Shown here one piece after another: positions 33,701-43,070 of a stretch of DNA of 64,000 bases (positions are counted from its first letter, which is position 1; every line of letters starts with the position of its first letter). Location: the NCBI GenBank assembly GCA_012862575.1, contig BLSF01000038.1:348729-412728 (forward strand). Direction: 5' to 3'. The DNA is from Parietichytrium sp. I65-24A. Taxonomy: Eukaryota; Sar; Bigyra; Thraustochytrida; Thraustochytriidae. Below the pieces are notes generated by a model that ran no database searches, was not told where the DNA came from, and was given only the letters and a program-made list of their open reading frames with translations. Position numbers and translations under genes: made by a program.

Positions 33701-34273
33701 GCGGTTCCGCCTCACAGCCTCTACCACTGCACCGCGATGCTCGAACGTCGGCAGCTTCCGTCTGAACTTGTCCAATTCCGGGTCTGCAGGCGCCGCCTCC
33801 TGCACCAACTTGTGCACCTCGCGCGACCTCTTTCCCGCCCGCTCCTCTTCGCTGTTCCGCGTCCTCTTTCCCATTTCCGCCCCGAGATTTCTCTGCGCGG
33901 GACGGTGGCCTCGCGCTCGCAAGAGTTCATGCAGCGCATTTTGCAGCTGCTTCCTGACCCGCTCTTCCATTGCGAGCACTTGTGGCTTGGTGTCCACCTT
34001 CTCTTTGTTCGCCGTCTGCTCGTCCTCGTCCAGCTCCTCGTCCAGCTCTTCGTCGGGGTCCTCGTCGGCGTGTTCCGACCCGAAATACCCTGAAGGAGGC
34101 TCCCCGCAGTTCACGCCCAGCCGAGCTAGATCGTTCAGAGCCTTGCGGCGAGCCTCCTCGTGCCGCTGCTGCCGCGACGCCTGCCTCTCCGCAGCGGACT
34201 GCGGAGCGCCGCGCGAGGACCCTCCGCGCAGTGGGTGTCCCCGCGGGAGATGCTTCTGCCAGTGGTAAGGCAT
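30785..34273 (-). CDS. DEAH/RHA-type RNA helicase with C-terminal RGG box (DHX36/DHX57-like, 1162 aa)
   Basis: This is an ATP-dependent RNA or G-quadruplex helicase of superfamily 2. Motifs in order: I GATGSGKT (about 197-204), Ia TQPRR, II DEVH (300-303), III SAT (332-334), VI QRRGRAGR, then HA2 and OB-fold regions. A C-terminal run of GGGRGGGRG repeats (encoded by the 30900-30985 repeat) gives an RGG RNA-binding tail. The N-terminal 180 residues are acidic and low in complexity. DEVH with YQIRLE and LFCTTGILLRRL is typical of the DHX36/DHX57/DHX29/plant DExH1 branch rather than Prp2/16/22/43. The first ATG (MPYHWQKH) is used; the frame opens six codons earlier only with GTG. No intron is seen. 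Confidence 0.95.
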   Translation of the reverse strand: MPYHWQKHLPRGHPLRGGSSRGAPQSAAERQASRQQRHEEARRKALNDLARLGVNCGEPPSGYFGSEHADEDPDEELDEELDEDEQTANKEKVDTKPQVLAMEERVRKQLQNALHELLRARGHRPAQRNLGAEMGKRTRNSEEERAGKRSREVHKLVQEAAPADPELDKFRRKLPTFEHRGAVVEAVRRNRVVVVSGATGSGKTTQIPQYVLEDAWSRGEHCNIVCTQPRRISAIGVASRVAAERGEDIMSQKGGVVGYQIRLERRASERTRMLFCTTGILLRRLQMDPELSGVTHILLDEVHERSMDSDFLIVILRDLLAQRQDLRVVLMSATLNADLFAEYFSRAIDAPVPVVHIPGRAFPVQDFYLEEAMEFSRCHDLSAGDAGKGGNGQRRARAPTNKKEIAAAKELQSILESSYAAEGGIPCSDEIKDAILKRFDMNQIPLMVIVALVERIERDFPLPRQFDGNEEASSAVLVFLPGWDDIKKLHELLQAKNKHGRWLLCPLHGSMGTAQQKEIFRTPPPGKRKIVLATNIAESSITIDDVVYVIDSCKHKEKTYDAEANIACLLPTWVSKASAMQRRGRAGRVRAGKCWHLMPRGYFDAHLQDYALPEIVRTPLEQLCLQVRALGLAPLQSGGIVSFLNKALTPPSEKSASNALELLTRIGALRVENEDITSLGRCLSTLPMGPQIGKSLVMACIFGCLDPVVTITAILSQRTIFVTPMEAKSQADAAKRSFAEGYPSDHMAMLNAFDDWEYHESKGMGKNFAFKKFLNHQQLCMAQDLKAQYMLLLGDAGLIDPKNEDTDRTLAHLNRHSKLWPVAKACLMAGLYPNLGRVGASQDKRARMPTQIFIKDLGLVKPHPGSVNANTAPQSWDHRWVMYHDKVQTQGGRYLYDCTQISPLPIILFGEAKVQDSGTGLSTFMHSDLKEAHQTKNPQQAEALRLIREIIAASDEGRVKMSWLSKTLKAARPDLRECMGKIRRFLVANNFELVKEGAFFVYDMESESHQSKTYVGIQDWIYFEYVDDDMLQLVENCREAIEDLIQRRVDRADVLPEEESFIEGLCRAFDSNDSLPYYRADVTVQAKAFENMGGRKPTRGGGRGGGRGGGRGGGRGGGRGGRGRRNSWKHEQNAFQPPNPPQQPRNGGQTFTASSARTGWDD
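30900..30985. repeat. 12-bp in-frame repeat coding the RGG tail
   Basis: CTCGGCCACCAC/CTCGGCCGCCG-type units repeat about seven times and encode RGGG on the minus strand inside the helicase gene. Confidence 0.9.
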
Positions 34274-34846
34274 CTCGCCAAAGTTCACCACACCGTGCGC
34301 AAGAAATGTATGGATGGCTCCCGAGGACCAAGAGGATCAAGAGGAACAAGAGGAACAAGGGTACTCGGGAGAACGTTCCTGGGAACTCGCGGCAGGCTGA
34401 GTATCTTCGCGAGATTAGCGTACGCGAGGACACTTGCTTGCCTCACTCGAGTGACACCAATAGGGCTCAGTATTGTGCGCCATAGGGGAATTAGTAGGAG
34501 TCTCCGATGAAAATTTGGAAAAAAGAGAGAAACGATTCTGGAATGGGCTTTTGGGTCTTTTGGGCATGAGATTCATGAGATAATATGAGATACATGAGAT
34601 GTGCATTATGTGCATGAACGAAGAAAGCATATGGAAGCATGAGCGATGAGGAGAAGTGATCAAAGCGACCCTCGTGAGAATGGGTGAATGGAGAGGGCGG
34701 GGAAGTAGGCATGGAAAGAGAAGAATAAAGTACCTTTAGCATTGGGAAAATAGATGGAAAACGGGCTGACTGACTGCGTGTTGCGTAAACCTGCAACGCG
34801 GAGGGAAAGTGAAGTGCAGGCCTTTTAATGTTGAGGCAATTGTGTA
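34274..34846. other. Intergenic region between helicase promoter and importin-alpha 3' end
   Basis: This is upstream DNA of the helicase gene and 3' flank of importin-alpha, both on the minus strand. A GAGGAACAA repeat occurs near 34325-34350. No gene is seen. Confidence 0.7.
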
Positions 34847-37045
34847 TCAGTGGATACTTTCGAGAGGGATCGGCGAGTCTTCTGTTTTGCTGTTTTCGTT
34901 CTCATTGATCATTTTCCACAGATCCAAGATGGAGCCATTATTGCTCAGGAATTCGACGTAGTCCGGGTCCCCCTTGTTGTTGTTGTTGTTGTTGTTGCCG
35001 CTAGCCCCAACGTGTTGGCCTTGGGAGTGAACTTCAGAATCAGCGAGCTCTGCGGACATATCTACAGATTGCAAGAGCTTGTCCGCCTCCTCTGCACCGT
35101 TCTTAGCCTGTTGTCGGACCTTCGCAGGTCTTTTACCAGCAGATGCAACGGCTGCCGCAGCAACGGGCTCCTCCTTAGTTTCGCTCTTGGACACCGAAGG
35201 TTTCTGAATTGGCTCGTGCTCCCCTTCGTCTTCAGACTCCGAGTCGCCGCTAGAGCCCGCATGCGAGGTATTATTCGCTTCTCGTGCCGCCGTCTCCTTC
35301 GCGGCAGTGTCCTTCTTCTTCTTCCCCTTCTTCTTCTTTTTCTTACTTGCTTTTTTGGGCTGCTGTTTGCTTTTACTATCGTTCGGAGAAACATCCTTCC
35401 AAAGGGCGTTTTGGTAAGACAGATGGTACACGGAGCAATCGCAAACACTGCAAACGTTACACTTGCACTCGGTGCAAAATTTTGTAGAGGGCGAGTTCTT
35501 CGGGTACGGCGTCTGGCATATCGCGCATATTACGAAATACTGTTTCCAGATTTTCGCGGCGCGTTTGGAAATCGCCGAGTTGCGATGTCTCTGCAAGGCG
35601 TCTATCTTCTCGGTGTCCAGCAAGCCAGCGTGAATATTATTCCCCGGCTCCCCCAACTGCACCGCAATATCTTCTCCAACTTGCAAAATTTTCTCCAGCC
35701 CTTCTAAAGCCATCATCACCATTGAGTCATCATTGAGGAGGTTACATAAAACAGAAACACAACCAGCTTTCACCAAATGATCGATCTGCTCCTCCGCGCC
35801 ACACGATGTTGCGTTCAAAAGAACCCAACATGCTTCTATCTTCACATCTGGATCGGTATTTGCACCTTTTGAAGCCAGCTCCACCAAGGTTGGGATGCTA
35901 CCAGAGTTTAGCACACACTGAATCTGGTCCGTCGTACCGGCAGCGATGTTGCTGAGTGTCCAGCAGGCTTCCTTCTGGATCTCCCGGTTTGAATGCTGGA
36001 TCAGATCGCGCAAGCAGCGCACAGCCCCGCATTCAATAATGTGTTGTGTAAAATCCTGGTCGTCCTCCGCACACACAATATTCCCCACAGTTCGCAGCGC
36101 TGGTTTGACTACGCGCCAATTCTTGCACGACAAAAGTTCCACGAGACGCGGGCACACCTTCGCCTTCACAACTGCTTGGATGTGCGGACTTGGTCCATCG
36201 CACAGGTGGCTCAGCGCCCAGCAAGCGTGGGAGAGAATCTCAGTATCTTCGCTTTGCAGCACCTCTTTGATCGTCCGCAACACAGCACCGACCACGAACA
36301 CTGGCCTGGGCTGCCCGTCGCACAGGTTACTCAAAGTCCACGTCGCAATTCTAAGCAAGCTCGTGCGCTTTGTGTCCTGCATACATCTAAGCAGTGGGTC
36401 AAGTACCCCGGCAGCAAGAACTGTGTCTCTAGCGGAGGTCCCATCCCCAGCTATATTTCCTAAAACCCAGACTGCCTGCTCCAATACCTCCCAGTGGTTT
36501 GAGTCCAACAACGCCACCAGCGTAGGAACAGCATTGTTTTTTATCAAGAGATTTGTGTGCTCTGTTGTGCCTGCCGCAATGTTTGTGAGCGCCCACAACG
36601 CCTCCACTTGCAGCGCCGCGTGCCCGCTCTTCTTCAGAAACTGGAGGAGCTGCGGCACAATATTCTGGTCCAACATGTCTTGTATCGGACCCATCGGGTC
36701 CCGCTCGCCCATGGAGAGCAGCTGCCGAAACTTTTTCGTGCCTGCTAACTGGACATCTGACTTTTCGCTTTTCAACATGACTTGCAGGTTGCTAAATGCC
36801 AGCCGCAGGTTATCCAATTGCTTAACTTGTTTCGGCCCAGCAGGCGGAGCCATTTTGTTCCCGTTACGGGAATTTGTCATGGCGGCTGCAAGCTGCGAAG
36901 CCATGAAAGCCTCCATCCTCAGATTCGACCCTCCCGACTCGTCGTCGTCCTCCGCTTGCAGCCCATTCACGACAACATCCGAGTCTGCACACGGTTTACC
37001 GCTCTCGTCCAGCAGTACTACCTTTGGTTCGTCCGTCCGCTCCAT
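34847..37045 (-). CDS. Importin-alpha (karyopherin-alpha) variant without IBB and with a Cys-rich C-terminal module (732 aa)
   Basis: This is an armadillo-repeat nuclear import adaptor. About ten ARM repeats fill residues 75-490, with the Trp-x3-Asn ladder that binds nuclear localisation signals well kept (WALTNIAAG, WVLGNIAGDG, WTLSNLCDG, WTLSNIAAG, plus RTVGNI and WVLLNATS). The first 75 residues are acidic or neutral and show none of the Arg/Lys clusters of an importin-beta-binding domain. After the ARM region comes a module with eight cysteines and a histidine (C507, C510, C524, C527, C529, C532, C535, C537, H541), then a lysine-rich block (about 566-581), acidic stretches and a poly-Asn run. 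Normal importin-alpha has about 530 residues. The first ATG is at 37045; the frame opens 31 codons earlier with TTG right after a TAA, so a missing IBB could only come from an undetected upstream exon. Confidence 0.93.
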   Translation of the reverse strand: MERTDEPKVVLLDESGKPCADSDVVVNGLQAEDDDESGGSNLRMEAFMASQLAAAMTNSRNGNKMAPPAGPKQVKQLDNLRLAFSNLQVMLKSEKSDVQLAGTKKFRQLLSMGERDPMGPIQDMLDQNIVPQLLQFLKKSGHAALQVEALWALTNIAAGTTEHTNLLIKNNAVPTLVALLDSNHWEVLEQAVWVLGNIAGDGTSARDTVLAAGVLDPLLRCMQDTKRTSLLRIATWTLSNLCDGQPRPVFVVGAVLRTIKEVLQSEDTEILSHACWALSHLCDGPSPHIQAVVKAKVCPRLVELLSCKNWRVVKPALRTVGNIVCAEDDQDFTQHIIECGAVRCLRDLIQHSNREIQKEACWTLSNIAAGTTDQIQCVLNSGSIPTLVELASKGANTDPDVKIEACWVLLNATSCGAEEQIDHLVKAGCVSVLCNLLNDDSMVMMALEGLEKILQVGEDIAVQLGEPGNNIHAGLLDTEKIDALQRHRNSAISKRAAKIWKQYFVICAICQTPYPKNSPSTKFCTECKCNVCSVCDCSVYHLSYQNALWKDVSPNDSKSKQQPKKASKKKKKKGKKKKDTAAKETAAREANNTSHAGSSGDSESEDEGEHEPIQKPSVSKSETKEEPVAAAAVASAGKRPAKVRQQAKNGAEEADKLLQSVDMSAELADSEVHSQGQHVGASGNNNNNNNKGDPDYVEFLSNNGSILDLWKMINENENSKTEDSPIPLESIH

Positions 37046-38668
37046 TCTGTGCCACCCCTTTCTAGTTCCGTCGCCAGCTGACGCTCGCCCACTGCACCGA
37101 CCACACCTCCTGGGCGACTCTGCAGCAACCTTGCGCAATTAAAACAACCTCCACAAACGACGACCAACAACAGACAACTTCTCGTCCCTACTTTTCCAGA
37201 CGTGAGTCACTAGTCCCTCTCTCGCCTGAGATATACTGGGATACTGAGATTCTGAGACACTGAGATACTAAGAAACTGAGATCCTCGTTCCAATTGGCAC
37301 TCGAGATACTTTTGTCGCCTTTGCTTTCCCGCCTTGCTTCCGTCGCTCGTAGTGCTGGAGCAAGGCCGGGACCGGTCCGGATTGCACCGCGAATTTACGA
37401 TTCACACAAGGGCTACGCCCCCTTATGAGCTCACTACACCCCCCTACCCCGCACTGTCCGCGTACGCCGTCCTCCTTCTTTCTCCTTTCGGTCCTCCCTC
37501 ACCTGAGTGTTCTTCCTCCTCCTCTTGCTCCGACTCCGACTCCGAGGGCAAGTGGGGCGGGAGTGAGTGAGTGAGTGAGGCTGATTTCCCTCTCGTGTGG
37601 GGTGCGCGCTTGATGGATTGGTGTACGCGGGCAGGTACCTGCGCTAGTGCTAGATACGCTAAAGCGTAATGCCCCGACGTCCGCGGACACACCCTCTCTG
37701 TCTCCTTTCTATTCCCTATTTTCTGAGGTCTTTTCCTGTGTCATTTCCCGCCTGCCCCGGGTTTGGTAAGATGTTTAGCGGGAGCGCTCACGGCTTGCTG
37801 AGAGGAGGAGTGTGCTTGCGTATTAACGGAACGTCGTACCTGTTGAGAGCTAGCACGGTTCGCTAGTCGAAGATGGCATACAAGGTCTACCAGAAAAGAG
37901 TGCAATAACAAGGGACGAGCGTAGGGGCTCTGGCACACGGAGTCAGCAGGCGACACCCTCGATTTACGCTCTTATGCAAGAACGATTCCTTGTTCGCGTC
38001 CAGAAAGCTAACTCTACTCAGTCGAGGTATCCGTGCAGTAAGAGGCGGGGCCACGCAGAAACGTAGCCAGCGAGTAGGAACGGCGGCGGAACAATCCCAC
38101 CGCGAGCGAAACACGTCACACAGGCCCCTACCGTGACTACATATCTCGTCGTACACCCCTCTAGACGCGTCACGTAGGGACTTTGGAGACGATGAGTTGG
38201 CACTCCGCAGAGGAGGAAAAAGAAGGAGGCGTTGCTCCCGGTGACACCACGTGGAATCAGCGGAGTTAGGAGTAGTCGGTAGACGGGGGTAGGTCTCGTG
38301 GGATGGGTCTAAATTATGACTCTCGAGTGCACGAAAAAGAGAGCCAAAGAAGAGCAGAAAGCGGAAGCAAGTGGTCCGCGATTCATAGATCGACAGATCG
38401 ACAGAGAGACAGAGTGCGTGTTTACGAAAGAGTGGCACGGGCGGAAGAAGGAAAAGGACAAGGAGAACAGAATAAGGGTTTGTGTGCAGTGTGTTGTGTG
38501 TTGTGTGTTGTTGGGCGCTCCAAGTTGAAAGTCGTCGAGGTTTGACGGTGTCTGTGACTTGGCGCGGTCGGCAGTCTCGCTCGCTGGGTTGCTGTGCCCG
38601 TTGTTGGAGTGTGGGTGGGTCGATCTCTGGGTGTGGGTGTGCTTTGTGAACTAGAAAACAGGCTCAAG
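37046..38668. other. Divergent intergenic region importin-alpha / J-protein
   Basis: This holds the promoters and leaders of two divergent genes. A degenerate ACTGAGATA 10-mer array lies at 37228-37290 and a GAGT run near 37560-37580. Open frames on both strands begin with GTG and are composition artefacts. No gene is seen. Confidence 0.6.
37228..37290. repeat. Degenerate ACTGAGATA(C/T) tandem array
   Basis: Six or so imperfect units of about 10 bp lie in the upstream region of the importin-alpha gene. Confidence 0.75.
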
Positions 38669-39679
38669 ATGTTGGGGGGATTTGGCTCTTCGCTGATCTT
38701 GAACACGGTGGTGATATACCCGATTACCACGCGGATTCTTGGGGCAAGTAATAGGTTTCCAAAGGCCTCGGATAGGAAGCTGTTGGCAATTTTGTTTCTC
38801 TCGCTGGTTGGGCTTTTGAGCGTAGGAATGGAGTTGTACGAAGTACTTTTAGAGGACAACTTGTTCTCCAAATTGCAGGTGCCTCGAAATGCAGAGGACA
38901 AAGACATCAGGATAGCATATCAAAGACTTGCGAAGGAGCTTCACCCAGACAGAAATCAAGACAATCCTTATGCACAGGACATGTTTGTGGCCATGAAGGA
39001 AGCGTATGATGTTCTTGCAAATCCAACGCTCCGCGAGATTTATGACAAGTGGGGCTCGGACGGATTGCGATGGGCCGCGAAAAATGAGGACATTCTCACG
39101 CAGGGGCTGCTCTATATAAGCATGACTTATGTGAGTTGGTTTGCGCTTACGATTCTTCTTACAGTGGCGAGCTCTCGCAATCATGCGAGAACAATTTCGT
39201 TGGCTGGGCTCTGCATGATTTTGGCATTGGACATCAACCTACGTACTTCAAAAGTAGCGTTCACAATACCTTTCTTTTCTCACATCGCCGTGCACCAGAT
39301 CACAAAACTACTCATCACCGTCTACCCGACATTTATCGGCGGGACTGTGACATTTCAAAACGTGACCTACGAAGATCCGATTCAGCGCAACCTCTTTATT
39401 TTGAGCAGGGTGGCGCAACTTCAAAACGGTCTCATGAAACACGTTGACAATCTCCAAAGCAACATGCACGCGGAGGCCAGAAGAAACGGCGTCGCCAACG
39501 TATTACCATCGACTCCCTCAGACGCTTCTACAACAAACGACGCACACTCGAACCTTCCGAGAAATGTTCGCGCTCAGATGCAACGCAACAAACCACCTGT
39601 AGCAACGTCAAAGTCTGGCATCCCATCTTATGTCATGATGATCGGCTTTTACATTTTGTTCAACTACATTTTGAAGTGA
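38669..39679 (+). CDS. Membrane-anchored DnaJ (Hsp40) protein (336 aa)
   Basis: This is a J-domain co-chaperone that would recruit Hsp70 to a membrane, most likely the ER. The J domain spans about residues 64-130 with HPD at 92-94. Hydrophobic segments flank it: one at about 38-56, several between about 145 and 250, and one at the extreme C-terminus (MMIGFYILFNYIL). Near the C-terminus an Asn/Ser/Thr-rich linker precedes the last segment. There is no Gly/Phe-rich or zinc-finger region, so it is a type III J-protein. ATG 38669 is used; the open frame extends upstream only to a GTG. I cannot match it to a named subfamily. Confidence 0.9.
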   Translation: MLGGFGSSLILNTVVIYPITTRILGASNRFPKASDRKLLAILFLSLVGLLSVGMELYEVLLEDNLFSKLQVPRNAEDKDIRIAYQRLAKELHPDRNQDNPYAQDMFVAMKEAYDVLANPTLREIYDKWGSDGLRWAAKNEDILTQGLLYISMTYVSWFALTILLTVASSRNHARTISLAGLCMILALDINLRTSKVAFTIPFFSHIAVHQITKLLITVYPTFIGGTVTFQNVTYEDPIQRNLFILSRVAQLQNGLMKHVDNLQSNMHAEARRNGVANVLPSTPSDASTTNDAHSNLPRNVRAQMQRNKPPVATSKSGIPSYVMMIGFYILFNYILK

Positions 39680-40072
39680 GGCCAGCGGCCCGGGCGCTCT
39701 TAGGACCCAAATGAGCAAAAGTACTCGGAAGCATTCGGCTTTTGGTCGGTTTGTGGTTAACGCAAGACTATTCTAAAAGCCAACTCGAAAATTCACACGG
39801 GCAACACCATCGCGGGGATAAACGCTCAGCTTGTTTTGTTTTCTCTTGTCTCGCTGCAATCGGTGATCCAAATTGCAACACCAACACAAACATCAAGCAA
39901 CCAATTATATATGTGTCGAATATAAAATCATCTTCTTGCTTTCTATTCTATTGTATTCTGCGGTAATCGAACTCGCCCGCGGCGTGGGATATATAAAGAT
40001 CATACGTGCGATGAGGACGGTTAAGGACAAGAAAAAAGCAAACTGATATACACGGGTACTTTTGTAATTTCA
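39680..40072. other. Convergent intergenic region
   Basis: This is the 3' flank of the J-protein and methyltransferase genes. No gene is seen. Confidence 0.7.
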
Positions 40073-41197
40073 TCATTGAGCCACCTTCTTCATCTTCTTT
40101 TTCTTTGACGATGCCTTGGCCTTCTTCTCTTTCTGAGCGATTTCGTCTGCTGTAAAAGGTGGCGGCCCACCTTTTTCAAGCGCGAACACATAAGTGAAAG
40201 CGTTGTTGACATCTGGACTCGCCCTCGCAGCAGGATTCGTTCGCACCTCCTGGTATCCCATGTAGTTGTCTTTGTCAAACTTTACCTTTCGAATCAGAGA
40301 GTACCCTTCGTCTCGACCAAGCCCCTCCACGTCCCATCGGTCGTAGAACTCTGTGGAACGAAGGGTGATGTGAACCTCCCCGGACATGTCTTTTGCTCTT
40401 CTCTTCCGTTCTGGCTCCCGCTCACGTTTCTTTCCAGTCAACTTCTCTTCTTTTGCGACAGATCCAGCTGGAGCTGGAGATTGACTGGTGCCCTCTTCGC
40501 TGCCGGGGATCGGCCGAATGACTGCTTTGCAAGCCTTGAAAAAGTACGTCAACAGAGAGCGATTTTCCAGCACGGCCTCTTCTGATGAACCCCCAACATG
40601 GGGGAAATTGAAGACCACCACATCAAATTCTTTCACTCCACCTTCGTGAGCGCATCGCTTTAGTTCGTCCGCGAACCTGGCGTCTACCTCGTGCACTACA
40701 GTACCCCCAGCAGCCCTCACCGCCGCAAGAGCGGCCGATCCCGCCGCGCCATACTTATCTACGACTTGGGACCTCGAGTCCAAGGATGTGGCAACCACCT
40801 TCCCACCACCTAGTGCCGCGCAAATCGAGGCTGCAAAAGAAAAGCTGCCTTCTCCAACCAACAGCATCTTCGCAGCGGCTCCCAGGAGCCCGGCGCGTCG
40901 CGGATTAGGATTACTCAGCGCGCCCCCGCGCAGCAAATCTCCGTCTGCGGACCCAGCCACCACCAGCGCTCTCTGCGCACCGGCATCTCTGCCTTTCTGA
41001 CCATGATTTATCGGGGACGACGAAGACCCACTCACTGGAGCTTTGGCACCGGGTCCAAAGATTGCCGCGCGCATGGCATCTGCATTTCGGCTCTGTTTGG
41101 CCCGGCCCTGCTTGACCTGCTGCTTGCCATTCTTGGGCTTTTTGCGCGCGAAGAAACCTTTGTGTCGCGGGTAGCGTTGCGCCATCTGGTCCTCCAT
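40073..41197 (-). CDS. BMT5: BMT5-like 25S rRNA (uridine-N3) methyltransferase, DUF2431 (374 aa)
   Basis: This is a predicted SAM-dependent, nucleolar rRNA methyltransferase. The Rossmann-type domain opens with LLVGEGSFSFA (GEGSFSFA at residues 115-122) and carries NFPHVGG at 197-203, both hallmarks of the BMT5/FDXACB1 DUF2431 family. The domain continues to about 340, ending YMGYQEVRTNP. An Arg/Lys-rich N-terminus (RHKGFFARKKPKNGK) and a lysine-rich C-terminus fit nucleolar targeting. An insertion of about 45 residues, rich in Ser, Glu and Lys, interrupts the domain near 230-275. Two in-frame ATGs four codons apart mark the start. Confidence 0.92.
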   Translation of the reverse strand: MEDQMAQRYPRHKGFFARKKPKNGKQQVKQGRAKQSRNADAMRAAIFGPGAKAPVSGSSSSPINHGQKGRDAGAQRALVVAGSADGDLLRGGALSNPNPRRAGLLGAAAKMLLVGEGSFSFAASICAALGGGKVVATSLDSRSQVVDKYGAAGSAALAAVRAAGGTVVHEVDARFADELKRCAHEGGVKEFDVVVFNFPHVGGSSEEAVLENRSLLTYFFKACKAVIRPIPGSEEGTSQSPAPAGSVAKEEKLTGKKREREPERKRRAKDMSGEVHITLRSTEFYDRWDVEGLGRDEGYSLIRKVKFDKDNYMGYQEVRTNPAARASPDVNNAFTYVFALEKGGPPPFTADEIAQKEKKAKASSKKKKMKKVAQ

Positions 41198-42152
41198 CTT
41201 ATACTTGGTCTCTCGTTCTCGTTTATCCCGCTCCGTATTTTTATGTTATGTATATGGAAATGTAAGCTCTGTTTCGCTTCGCCTTCGAGCTTCGTATAGT
41301 GTTGTTCTCTTCGCAGCCACTCTTCGCTATGCTTCGACCTCAACTCTATCGGAAGCAACTTGACTATTGTGAGAACAATGAGCAACTTTTTTAAAGGAGG
41401 AGATCTGCTGCGACTTGGCAATTCAAATCCCCACCAATCTCCAATCTCCAAACTCCAAACTCCAATCTTCAATCTCCGATCTCCGACTTTCTCCGACCCT
41501 GCAACAGACGTCTTTCGGGACGCTTTCCTCCGCGTACGTGCGCGTACGTTTGTGGGACGGTGGGACGCAAAACCGTACTACACAGAGTCCTCGCGTACCA
41601 CCCACATGCACACAGCGTACAGCACTCTTTGTGTTTGGTAAACAATGGCGGTACGCGCGGTCCTCTTACAGTCGCGCTACGCCGCGCAGATATTACCACA
41701 CCCAGGGTTATGATAATTGCGTTCCCCAAAAAGAACTGACTTTGCGGGTAGGATGGATTAGGCGAAACGGGTAGGGAATTCCTCTCTGCTGTCTACTATT
41801 GAGTTTTGAGGAAGAAACCCCACAGGTGAAAAGTGTCCGCGGACATCCCGCGGACGCATAGGCAGAGTTGTTTCGGTGAAATTGGGTTCCGGAGTAGCGT
41901 AGTAGCGTAGTATCGTATTAGTGTAGGGCTCGGATAGATGCGGCGGCTGACGGTTTGTTTGGTAACGCTGCCGGAATCAAAGATTTGCTCAGCTTCCAAG
42001 AAGTGCACGTTCGAAAGAAACGGAAGGAACAGAAGGAACGGAAGAAGTGGACTGTTGGCGGCAATAAATTTTCATTCATTGGTCGGTTTGTGATCAAGCG
42101 CTCTGTTGGTTATAGCTGTGGTAGCCCTAAAGAAAGTTTGAAACTGGAGAGA
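41198..42152. other. Divergent intergenic region methyltransferase / mitochondrial carrier
   Basis: This holds promoters of both genes. It contains the CTCCAAT array (41436-41503), a CGTACGTGCGCGTACG palindromic stretch near 41537 and GTAGCGTA repeats near 41895. The carrier frame stays open for 66 codons upstream of its ATG (from 41955) without another ATG. Confidence 0.6.
41436..41503. repeat. CTCCAATCT heptamer-like array
   Basis: About eight imperfect CTCCAA(A/T)CT units occur in intergenic DNA. Confidence 0.8.
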
Positions 42153-43070
42153 ATGGGGGAAGGTATATGGCGTTCGCTAGTTGCGGGAAGCGCTGCGGGA
42201 ATGGCTTCAACAGTAGTGTGCCACCCTCTGGACACGATTCGTACACGGCTGCAAGCTGGGGCTCTGGGAAGCGGGAATGTAGTTTCGTATAGCGGGGCTT
42301 GGGATTGCACGAAATCCACGGTCCGTGAAGAAGGTATTCGAGCACTGTACAAAGGCATGGCTGGGCCGCTGGCCGCGCAGGCGCTGTACAAGGCTGTGAT
42401 GTTTGCTTCGTTTCAAGTGGCCAGTGAGAAGATTGGACCAGGCCTGAGGTCGGTGAGTGGTGGAAGAGTTGGGGAGGGTCCAGCGACTTGGTTTGCAAGT
42501 GGCGTGTTCGCAGGGGTCGTCAATTCTGTGTTTGTTTGTCCGGTAGAGCTTGTCAGGAACCGGCTCATGGTCCAGCGAGACGTGCTCAACGCGGCCAAGC
42601 CTTCTGCGGCGCGAAACGGTCACGGGCAGCCCCAGATGGTATTTTCCGGCATGATTGATTGCATCAGGCAAACGGTGAAGAACGACCCGCGTGGTGTTCT
42701 TGGACTTTGGAAGGGCTTTGCAACCACAGTGCTGCGCGATGGTCCTGGCGTGGGAATGTGGTTCACAAGTTTCCAGGCTTCAAAGGCTGTTCTTCCAACC
42801 ATCACTGGGTTGGAACCAAACTCTAACACCGTTTTACTTGCGAGTGGCGCCATGGGCGGTGTTGGTTTTTGGTTGGTTGCGCTTCCATTCGACACAATCA
42901 AGTCAAACGTGCAGGTGAACCAGCAGGGAAAGCTTACCATTTATGAAGCTATGCAAAAGTTAGGGTTTCGGGGCCTTTACACTGGCATTGGGGTTGCCCT
43001 CCTCCGTGGTATTCCTGGGGCAGGAATTACCTTTTTCGTTCAGAAACGCGTCCTGGACATCTTGCCTTGA
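42153..43070 (+). CDS. Mitochondrial carrier family (SLC25) transporter (305 aa)
   Basis: This is an inner mitochondrial membrane solute carrier. The tripartite structure of three repeats of about 100 residues is clear, each with the signature in its first helix: PLDTIRTRLQ (25-34), CPVELVRNRLM, and LPFDTIKSNVQ. The second repeat carries E instead of D in PxE, a feature shared by basic amino-acid and carnitine/acylcarnitine carriers. The substrate is therefore likely ornithine/basic amino acid or acylcarnitine, but I cannot decide; ornithine import would suit the OTC gene 12 kb away, which is only suggestive. ATG 42153 gives the standard 305-residue length; upstream in-frame sequence is basic and lacks an ATG. 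Confidence 0.93.
   Translation: MGEGIWRSLVAGSAAGMASTVVCHPLDTIRTRLQAGALGSGNVVSYSGAWDCTKSTVREEGIRALYKGMAGPLAAQALYKAVMFASFQVASEKIGPGLRSVSGGRVGEGPATWFASGVFAGVVNSVFVCPVELVRNRLMVQRDVLNAAKPSAARNGHGQPQMVFSGMIDCIRQTVKNDPRGVLGLWKGFATTVLRDGPGVGMWFTSFQASKAVLPTITGLEPNSNTVLLASGAMGGVGFWLVALPFDTIKSNVQVNQQGKLTIYEAMQKLGFRGLYTGIGVALLRGIPGAGITFFVQKRVLDILP

Noticed and set aside
33038-34093. 351-codon plus-strand frame
   Set aside because: Antisense shadow of the DEAH helicase coding sequence.
35946-37142. 398-codon plus-strand frame
   Set aside because: Antisense shadow of the importin-alpha ARM repeats.
37887-38438. 183-codon minus-strand frame
   Set aside because: Opens with GTG, no domain, lies in the promoter region of the J-protein gene.
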